20,760 bases of DNA from a virus: positions 1 through 20,760 of IMG/VR virus record IMGVR_UViG_3300017758_002524; one strand, written 5' to 3'. The stretch's first letter is position 1, and each line of letters starts with the position of its first letter. The notes beneath the pieces were generated by a model. That model ran no database searches, was not told where the DNA came from, and saw only the letters and a list, made by a program, of their open reading frames with translations. Positions 16,801-20,760 of this stretch are shown here, one piece after another. The translations under genes and the position numbers were made by a program.

Positions 16801-17776
16801 GTGCAAAACTTCTGTTCTCGTCAAACTCAGGAGCTGAAGATAACATAGCTGCAAAACCTGTTTGTTCTGTATCAGGGTTCATAATATCATTTATAGTCTT
16901 TAAATATAAACCTGTTTTTTCAGTAAAAGTTAATGGTCTTCCTAATACTTGTTCTTCTTGTTCTAAATTTTCTGCTAAGTAATCTGGGAATATTTCTAAA
17001 TAAATATCTAAATCTGTTTTTCTAACTAGAGGATTTCCTTCATCATCTACTAAACCTCGTGCAATCATAAATTGTTTTGCTTGTGTTGAAGCATCATAAT
17101 AAGGTAAACCATTTTTATATTGTGTTTTTTTTTGTGACCTGTAAATTTGTTGTGCTTCAAAATGTGCTTTAAGAGCAGCTCCAATAGGTGTGTTGTTATC
17201 TTTTAGTCTTTCGTAACCTGCAATACTTATAGAATCTTCTAATGTTTTACCATCTTCATTTAATTGTTTTTCTAATGCTGCTGTATATTCTAAATTATAA
17301 TTATAAGCAGCCCTATCAGCATCTTGAATTGCAGCTTCTAAAAATATGCGAGAGCCATTAAAAAAATAAGAACCCATTGTTTCTTTAAAATTTCTTAAAT
17401 TTTCTTTAACTGCTGCTCCTAGGGTACCAAGAGTATCTGCATTTAATTGAAGAAACAGTTGTGTTTGTGCATTGTAATGTTGTTGTACTTCTTCATTTAC
17501 TTTTGCACTTCTATTATTTTGATTTAATAATTCTTCGTTTTTAGTTTCTGACCAAATTTCTAAATATTGCTCGTCAGTCAAGTTCATGTCCACTGCTGCA
17601 AGTAATAGTTCTGGTGTTTCGTTAGGTGTAAGTGCTTCTAATTGTTCATACCTATTAGCTAATTCTTTAGCTTTAGGACCTAATGCCTGTTCTGTATTAT
17701 TTAATTGTGTATTGTACTGTTGATTTTTTTTATAACTTTCATTCCAGTTGTCACCCCATTCTGTCCAGATTGACAT
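10871..17776 (-). CDS. Giant 2301-residue protein, putative internal virion/ejection protein
   Basis: This single frame fills a third of the window. It has no signal peptide and is mostly helical and polar. Landmarks: charged N-terminal helices (1-330); RNFQYPAFLLGRLSYPLKLI near 840-865, like the 'RP.Y..R......R' helix of giant actinophage proteins; a mixed segment about 1440-1565 with FVRENPEGFSLDL, LVVSGKNSLT, LGGRWDEARGQWFLDVS and ISFGEVYL, resembling a domain shared by large phage and mobile-element proteins; LLFNLTERGYFAQAYRSGFA then FFEAWREYAGRYYLL (about 1705-1745); and a Gly-rich hydrophobic stretch near 1815-1846 (LGVGGAGVLPSLGAGMSM). No polymerase, protease or lysozyme signature was found. 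Size and place next to the portal genes recall T7 gp16-like or N4 vRNAP-like injected proteins, but no homology is claimed. ATG 17776 is a TAATG overlap with weak AGTAGG upstream. Confidence 0.75.
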   Translation of the reverse strand: MSIWTEWGDNWNESYKKNQQYNTQLNNTEQALGPKAKELANRYEQLEALTPNETPELLLAAVDMNLTDEQYLEIWSETKNEELLNQNNRSAKVNEEVQQHYNAQTQLFLQLNADTLGTLGAAVKENLRNFKETMGSYFFNGSRIFLEAAIQDADRAAYNYNLEYTAALEKQLNEDGKTLEDSISIAGYERLKDNNTPIGAALKAHFEAQQIYRSQKKTQYKNGLPYYDASTQAKQFMIARGLVDDEGNPLVRKTDLDIYLEIFPDYLAENLEQEEQVLGRPLTFTEKTGLYLKTINDIMNPDTEQTGFAAMLSSAPEFDENRSFAQDYMTVGLPVTIGDGLAYSLTGNLSASYGPGNQITEFVDNQYLLVQSQAQDLLSEGRINGTTYYEILDEATVQRNNLIQDIGYKKEYSMAGFFAGTINVGKYIYLDLANIVVPGQGIVRQPLKNMDEALTILAKSLPEELDKGKTLQNIYDENIDVFEGLAEILVNAKDNGVPVGLKLINAGLHPDFAFKIQNADTTVNDVINIMQDGIQNGYVADLYYGGRWIGRGKNKHLQSKILNENLLAALDTPLDDGITTTARRGGSFRDQMLAQDIKLPKTKPADLNDIQESLRYFTRYGYLGSVPEQRLGELSTEFYNALKDGKTMEAKSIFKDKLVSGEIGLQLKTTFGLTDNEIDNFFNKFYNNDAQGFDDTFAKPMSPSRNPEFYPLDEVDIITQKQFSDVASEEQMIQLTQNSLELYSQLKNLTIHGPDIQGLIKATSNKRRLRSKYLNAEGNEDIFEVVRKAADEGEEVDFWREGSHLNELLSDIKPDFENPNVLFKSVEGFSGGFDRLFFGYMRNFQYPAFLLGRLSYPLKLITDAIIKNKFLGTRGPLDGLVTYFKLMLNDSEGLLARVFKINPDTTMVGPYRTTKPLDNKATELLEDVIPKSVRKALGILSDSQQFGTPELAQLFSADVKFVDNQLMNITGHDLVTIVDTVKHPKAFVYFLDRYIDDPLANIVSGMKRKGFTIDQMADYLKNTESIRKIIQKNNDGLIKRGPASRNAAAGSIKTDEDFIRLATHYSQSIDNYTGGSLKLLDVIADGKIGNINLRNLDILQPELQEQASRKIIKLYNEVKEKVPAEIPFPKGDKKSLAEQKGVIRNLLDSMFFATSQGEGTAIRIPFIKQAYNLAVDSFANFGQKSALEEMLKVHLDPDTAVNLNKEVIKSVKDNIKKADNTLADYDEVLNVNIKPIISKNTANGVTEFVVTLFTEQGQKTVDYLSTNARNADSITFTTDVQKAEAQVYGAANKIAEGRLGFDDSKVGTYISRFNKDEIIYNGQFANEKIVQDVLLNAYDIGYGAEDVALIIKDAVKYLSEPGANKKGLEKILGLSGSKPNLLQIRKNFQASTKGKTQKAKYTGEQTFDVGRKTIEKVLNQPVRIAVPKNALNEELTDSVYRFVRENPEGFSLDLGNQESWGKVASLFVSPYNTRTLVVSGKNSLTPNVLKSYILDNGDKLRLTDHVLGGRWDEARGQWFLDVSVKINRGVQDTTINASKKAYDKAKYLGLAADQISFGEVYLRKEGDEIIESIFKYDDTYEIINNGAVYNTLRLRGKKLLTDNQVKALGEETIVTNPGYLKERQGLDVTEKAIVADKIFEKLNIKGIFNRKEKTMEIFKPADNTIMPNMNEWSYTSVLDMNDVRANIVRNMSFEDIHQRAIEFAMEAQTNLLFNLTERGYFAQAYRSGFAFFEAWREYAGRYYLLSKNNVKAAYQIAEGYRKGVENNVIFKDKFGDNYLFIPTGGTPLDSYAKSNGFGEYSEDASVPSERVYAKRSLRLSALGVGGAGVLPSLGAGMSMPVGFLLRDKPSAKRFVERYIMAGYNLPFSGKGEIDLLDIPEEFIRSAIPSVAQNWFNAMAKDFNIAGVDEDIWLGATTKAFQISAQLHPELADDFEALETITEQVRENIYTLMAYDRFISPFAPKLNVLYAIEGNPATFKKWYDEEGFDSGIFYNNMVELAAIHGFYQSMRSQWVATLGPTQGEYYALVEVVRLLGLDKYGIQGFTSAGLQLKGKAVSEAGRVPRTTLEYDFVLSHPELAKDFGPVLTYFSRNLDEGLLDFSGYESLPLELVTPKNEQEMFADVQKFLASVIGKAMKEDKLRELEATVKYKPDSNFANIVKAENAKIDAWLASMFPIAYGKSEAYNSVLGGETAERLDNDIMIDYLTRAAEHPEFAQFELTGYLQEYFAERTRALDAIRKNKNYPNIEQAVNYLKNNTSPGADAVRLELQTQAFKIIEKYPLFMVVYDEVLVNEVDRFGVID

Positions 17777-18114
17777 TAAAACCTACTTCGTACTTTATAT
17801 CCATAATTGTTTTGTATAATCTCTTTAAGAATTTGTGTATTAGTACCGTCTGGCATTTGTATATTTTGTTCTACACCTAGAGCATTGCCTGGTTCGTTAG
17901 TTCTTTCTGTATTTCTAAAAACATCTTGCATTTCACCTATGTTAGGTATACCACCTGTTGTTGTTGTTTCTCTTTTAACAGCGTCAATACCTGCTTGTTG
18001 TTGTGCTCTGCCACCATACTCATCATCAGGTATAGCTTTCAAATCTGCATAAGCACCATCTAATTTTGTATCTGTATTTTGGGTTAACTTACTTGGTTTT
18101 CTACCACCTGGCAT
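17776..18114 (-). CDS. Small conserved-type protein following the portal, function unknown
   Basis: I set the start at ATG 18114-18112 (112 residues, MPGGRKPSK...) because the strong site AAGGAG (18124-18129) is 9 nt upstream of it. The in-frame ATGs at 18120 and 18123 lie only 3 and 0 nt from that site. The protein is polar and probably disordered. It begins with a basic GGRKPSK, continues LKAIPDDEYGGRAQQQAGID, and has GEMQDVFRNTERTNEPGNAL in the middle, then a basic end YGYKVRSRF. Short proteins with a 'YGxRxxxxxxQ...FxxTxRPxEP' layout sit just after the portal gene in many actinobacterial and marine phages; the resemblance is remembered, not searched. It overlaps the 79-residue gene by 14 nt and the giant gene by 1 nt. 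Role unknown, perhaps portal-associated. Confidence 0.65.
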   Translation of the reverse strand: MPGGRKPSKLTQNTDTKLDGAYADLKAIPDDEYGGRAQQQAGIDAVKRETTTTGGIPNIGEMQDVFRNTERTNEPGNALGVEQNIQMPDGTNTQILKEIIQNNYGYKVRSRF

Positions 18115-18340
18115 CGTCATCATCTCCTTCTGGTTTTTCTATATCCAAACTTAAATTAATATTAATCCACAATCCAGGAATAGATGTAGGTAATATATAT
18201 GCACCTATAGGTACTTCTCTAGACGCAAACATTTCTCTAATTAAAATTGGCGTATCGTCTAAGTCAACATTTACAGTATCAGACCAATCTTCACCGTTAA
18301 TTATATCATAAAATATTTTATTAATTATTTCTTCATCCAA
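18101..18340 (-). CDS. Small acidic protein (79 residues) with TTG start, function unknown
   Basis: The frame begins at TTG 18340-18338, overlapping the last 8 nt of the portal gene. The TTG choice is supported by a full AAGGAGG (18346-18352) 5 nt upstream; the nearby ATG at 18336 is in another frame and stops after three codons. The protein is strongly acidic (DEEIIN at the start, EKPEGDDDDARW at the end) with a beta-prone middle, PILIREMFASREVPIGAYIL then LWININLSLDIEK. There is no signal peptide or membrane helix and no recognisable family. Position between portal and the cassette suggests a head or portal-associated small protein, but that is guilt by association. Confidence 0.62.
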   Translation of the reverse strand: MDEEIINKIFYDIINGEDWSDTVNVDLDDTPILIREMFASREVPIGAYILPTSIPGLWININLSLDIEKPEGDDDDARW

Positions 18341-20111
18341 GAGGACCTCCTTGTGGTGGACCTCCTTGTGGTGGAGCTCCTGCTAAACCTGCTAACACAG
18401 ATGCTATATCTGGTTCTCCTTGTGGTACAGGTCCTAATCCTTGTTGTGTTAATGCTTCTTCTTGTGGTGACATAGCAGGTTCTTCAGGAGTATAGAATTT
18501 ATCTAATATGTCAGAAATTTTTTGTGGATTTTTACGAATCTCAATAGCAGCCATAGTAGCTTTAGGATTACCTTGTGCTGCTTGTGCCATTAATGATTCA
18601 AACAAAACTGTTTCTGCTTTTTCTTTATTAACTCGTTGTTGTATTTTTGTTATATCTTCTAAGCCATCCATGTTTTCTTGTAATGTTTGTGTGTCAATAA
18701 TTCCTTGTTGTTTTAATTGCAACCCTGTAATTATTTTTTGTGGCTCATCAAATCCTGCCATTACTCCATACACTCTTCTAGTTTTGTACATTTCTTTTAT
18801 GTCAGTGCTAGGTGTATAAGATTCTTTAAAAGCTGTACCTTTGTGCATACCTGCCATAGGTTTTCTTAAACCTCCAAACAAACTGTCATCATACTCTAAT
18901 CTTTTAGAATCTAATTCTTCTAAAGCATCTGCAAGAACACTTTGATATTCTCTAACATGCAAAGAAGCAGATTGTCCTAGTTCCTCTAATCCTCTACCAG
19001 TAACAAAACTGTTAGGAGATTGACCATCATCAGCAACTGGATATGATGCACCAAGTCTTAAATGTCTTTCAAGTCTATCTACTTGTTGAAATAATTGATA
19101 TGGTAGATTGTTGACTGGCTTAGACACTGAAGAGCCTGGAGCCATGTAGTTTACGGCAAATCTACCTTTACGGTATTTACCTGATTCTATTTCTCCAACA
19201 ATATTTGTTTCTGTAAACACTGCATCTTCCATAGCAATAGTTCCAAGAATATTTATTTTTGCCATGTTAGCCATAAGTCCTGTTATGTGTTGGAACTGAC
19301 TTTGTAATTGGTCAAACGAATATCGTTTAGCTACAACAAAACAAGGTCCTGACCTTAACGGATTAGGCATAAAATCTATTGTCTTACGGTTTTCTGGTAA
19401 GTAAACATAAGTACCATCACCATTCATAAACTCAACAACAACTTTTCCATACCCTGTAGAGTTAGACCAACTACCGTTTCTAGAACCTGTAGTTAATAAA
19501 ACTGAGTAAGGGTCAACTTGTCCATCCTCATCTTTTTCATAAATATATTTTTTAGCATTGGGATATTGTTTAGCTAATGTATCGTGTGGCACACGAGATA
19601 TAATTGCTAGTTCGTCTGGTTGTTGGTCATTACCAAAGTTACCAGGAAAACAAGTAAAGGGGTCTCTTAATTGTGCGTAAGGATAAGGATTACCGTCTTT
19701 ATCTTTTTTGTGATTTATAACCCATACAACAAAACCATAACCAGGTAGCCATCTACCTACTTGTGGTAATTGCATATTAAGTTTTTGAAAACCATCGTAA
19801 GAATTTACTATGCGTTCTAGTTTTTCAGATTTTTTTCTAGCTCTTTCTGAATCTTTTTCGTTTACTATATCTACTTTTAAATCAGGACTACGCCCTAGTT
19901 TTTGTGCAAATCGTTCTAACGCTGTTAAAAATAAATTAGGTGCAGGTAATTCGTGGTATTCCACATCAACGCTTTTGCCTAGCAAAGCTGTTACTGCTGC
20001 TTCTCCACCATTCATAATATCTCTAATACGAGACCTATCAACTGAAGCGTCATTGTTTATACTTCTTAGGTAATCTATTCTGTCATAAATTTCATCGTTA
20101 TTTAAAGGCAC
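18333..20111 (-). CDS. Portal protein
   Basis: This 592-residue protein forms the dodecameric ring at the capsid vertex through which DNA is packaged and released. It follows the terminase gene directly. Its layout matches SPP1 gp6-type portals of actinobacterial phages: an N-terminal helix (NDEIYDRIDYLRSINND), LFLTALERFAQKLGRSPDLKVD near 50-70, a beta-rich wing (PYAQLRDPFTCFPGNFGNDQ), and a long stem/crown part with FDQLQSQFQHITGLMANMAK. LRLGASYPVADDGQ then NSFVTGRGLEELG (about 354-384) leads into the helix HVREYQSVLADALEELDSKR. The C-terminal tail is Gln/Pro/Gly-rich and ends PPQGGPPQGGPLG. The start is GTG 20111, with GGAG 5 nt upstream and only 1 nt between the terminase stop and GTG. Family assignment rests on order and layout and is firm for 'portal', less so for subfamily. 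Confidence 0.9.
   Translation of the reverse strand: MPLNNDEIYDRIDYLRSINNDASVDRSRIRDIMNGGEAAVTALLGKSVDVEYHELPAPNLFLTALERFAQKLGRSPDLKVDIVNEKDSERARKKSEKLERIVNSYDGFQKLNMQLPQVGRWLPGYGFVVWVINHKKDKDGNPYPYAQLRDPFTCFPGNFGNDQQPDELAIISRVPHDTLAKQYPNAKKYIYEKDEDGQVDPYSVLLTTGSRNGSWSNSTGYGKVVVEFMNGDGTYVYLPENRKTIDFMPNPLRSGPCFVVAKRYSFDQLQSQFQHITGLMANMAKINILGTIAMEDAVFTETNIVGEIESGKYRKGRFAVNYMAPGSSVSKPVNNLPYQLFQQVDRLERHLRLGASYPVADDGQSPNSFVTGRGLEELGQSASLHVREYQSVLADALEELDSKRLEYDDSLFGGLRKPMAGMHKGTAFKESYTPSTDIKEMYKTRRVYGVMAGFDEPQKIITGLQLKQQGIIDTQTLQENMDGLEDITKIQQRVNKEKAETVLFESLMAQAAQGNPKATMAAIEIRKNPQKISDILDKFYTPEEPAMSPQEEALTQQGLGPVPQGEPDIASVLAGLAGAPPQGGPPQGGPLG
18343..18372. repeat. 15-nt tandem repeat at the 3' end of the portal gene
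   Basis: Two identical units, ggacctccttgtggt (18343-18357 and 18358-18372), encode the PPQGG repeat in the portal C-terminal tail. A degenerate third unit follows (ggagctcct, 18373 on). Each unit carries the complement of AAGGAGG, so the repeat also creates the ribosome binding site of the next gene. Confidence 0.85.
18346..18352 (-). promoter_or_regulatory. Ribosome binding site AAGGAGG embedded in the portal coding sequence
   Basis: The plus-strand cctcctt reads AAGGAGG on the coding strand, a perfect match to the 16S anti-Shine-Dalgarno core. It lies 5 nt before TTG 18340. A second copy at 18361-18367 sits 15 nt further upstream, too far for direct use. This site decides the TTG start of the 79-residue gene. 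Confidence 0.75.
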
Positions 20112-20112
20112 T

Positions 20113-20760
20113 TTATCTCCATGTATCTACATCCATATTACTAGGTTCGTAACCAGAAAAGCTAGGAGTATAATCATGACCCAGTTCTGCGAACCGTTCT
20201 TTTTGCATACGCCTAATAGCTCTTAGTGGAAACCAACTAGCCATTACTATGTCAGTCTTTGTACCTATAGACTTGCTTCTGTTTTTAGCAGAACTAAAAT
20301 ACACTAACTGACTTGTATATAAGTTTACCTTCTCTTGTGCTTCAAAGCTAAGATATGGCAAAGAAATTATTTTTTCTTGAAACATTGGTCTCATAGCTGT
20401 AACTCCATACAAAGGGTCAAATTTATTGTTATGAGTTTGATGTCCTTCTAAAAACACACCATGAGCAGAAGCAAATTCTCTTATGCTTCTATCTTGTCGT
20501 ATTGCTTTCTGAAAACCATTTTCTTCTATAACCCAGTGAGAACAATTATATTTTTTCCACCATTCTTTAATAACATCTAGTGCTTGTGGTATACCACCAC
20601 CTAAACTGTTATTCATATCTACCATAGATAATTTATTTGTTTCTGAATCGTATGCCCAAAGAAACGCAGCTTGATAACCAGTAGAAGCAGGGTCAAGTCC
20701 TGCAATTAATCTTACTCCTGCAGGTATATGACCTATATCTCTTTTCTGGTCTCTACACTC
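20113..20760 (-). CDS. terL: Terminase large subunit, C-terminal nuclease domain (N-terminus beyond window)
   Basis: The frame is open from the stop at 20113-20115 to the window end; 215 residues are visible and the first ATG inside the window (20625) is an internal Met, not the start. The visible part is the RNase H-like nuclease that cuts packaged concatemer DNA. VRLIAGLDPASTGYQAA supplies the first metal-binding Asp (in GLDPA), HWVIEENGFQKAI the second acidic residue, and TKTDIVMASWFPLRAI the third (Asp in KTDIV). The spacing of the three is typical of TerL. The ATPase half, with Walker motifs, must lie beyond base 20760. The C-terminus (SGYEPSNMDVDTWR) ends 1 nt before the portal GTG. Confidence 0.92.
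   Translation of the reverse strand, partial: ECRDQKRDIGHIPAGVRLIAGLDPASTGYQAAFLWAYDSETNKLSMVDMNNSLGGGIPQALDVIKEWWKKYNCSHWVIEENGFQKAIRQDRSIREFASAHGVFLEGHQTHNNKFDPLYGVTAMRPMFQEKIISLPYLSFEAQEKVNLYTSQLVYFSSAKNRSKSIGTKTDIVMASWFPLRAIRRMQKERFAELGHDYTPSFSGYEPSNMDVDTWR

Noticed and set aside
10871-17776. N4-like virion RNA polymerase in the giant protein
   Set aside because: Size and position invite the idea, and a GHD string occurs near residue 970, but I could not find the accompanying ordered T7-type polymerase motifs, so no such call is made.
1-20760. tRNA genes, CRISPR arrays, IS elements, integrase or attachment sites
   Set aside because: Coding sequence fills nearly the whole window, and the few gaps contain no cloverleaf, spaced direct repeats or terminal inverted repeats that I could see.

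Overview
The window looks like the structural (virion) gene block of a tailed double-stranded DNA bacteriophage, or a closely related provirus. Every gene I can support lies on the minus strand, so the genes read from base 20760 down to base 1. The DNA is AT-rich and tightly packed. There are no tRNAs, integrase, IS elements or CRISPR arrays. The AT-richness, the gene order, and a Thr/Pro-rich linker of the kind common in Acidimicrobiia proteins make a marine actinobacterial host (Candidatus Actinomarina-like) plausible. That host assignment is inference, not something the sequence proves.

Layout in reading order: (1) 20760-17776 is a packaging/portal module: the C-terminal nuclease half of the large terminase (it runs off the window), the portal protein, and two small overlapping genes, one starting at TTG. 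(2) 17776-2650 is a 15 kb cassette of six genes encoding proteins of 2301, 345, 329, 1227, 483 and 353 residues. All are joined through 1-nt TAATG stop/start overlaps. Only the 329-residue protein (lysozyme-like transglycosylase fold) and parts of the 1227-residue protein (ADP-ribosyltransferase-like motifs) point to activities. (3) 2649-2452 is a 198-nt gap with promoter-like boxes and inverted repeats. (4) 2451-1 is the capsid module: a probable scaffold, an SU10-type HK97-fold major capsid protein, a small beta-rich probable virion surface protein, and the first part of a probable head-tail adaptor.

Model: the terminase packages DNA through the portal into a shell built from scaffold and capsid protein. 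The six-gene cassette, placed between portal and scaffold, probably encodes proteins carried inside the particle and released with the DNA. The transglycosylase would open peptidoglycan, the giant 2301-residue protein could be a core or conduit component, and the 1227-residue protein could be an injected effector, by analogy with T4 Alt. The cassette is the most unusual part of the window. Its virion location and effector role are hypotheses drawn from position and motif patterns.
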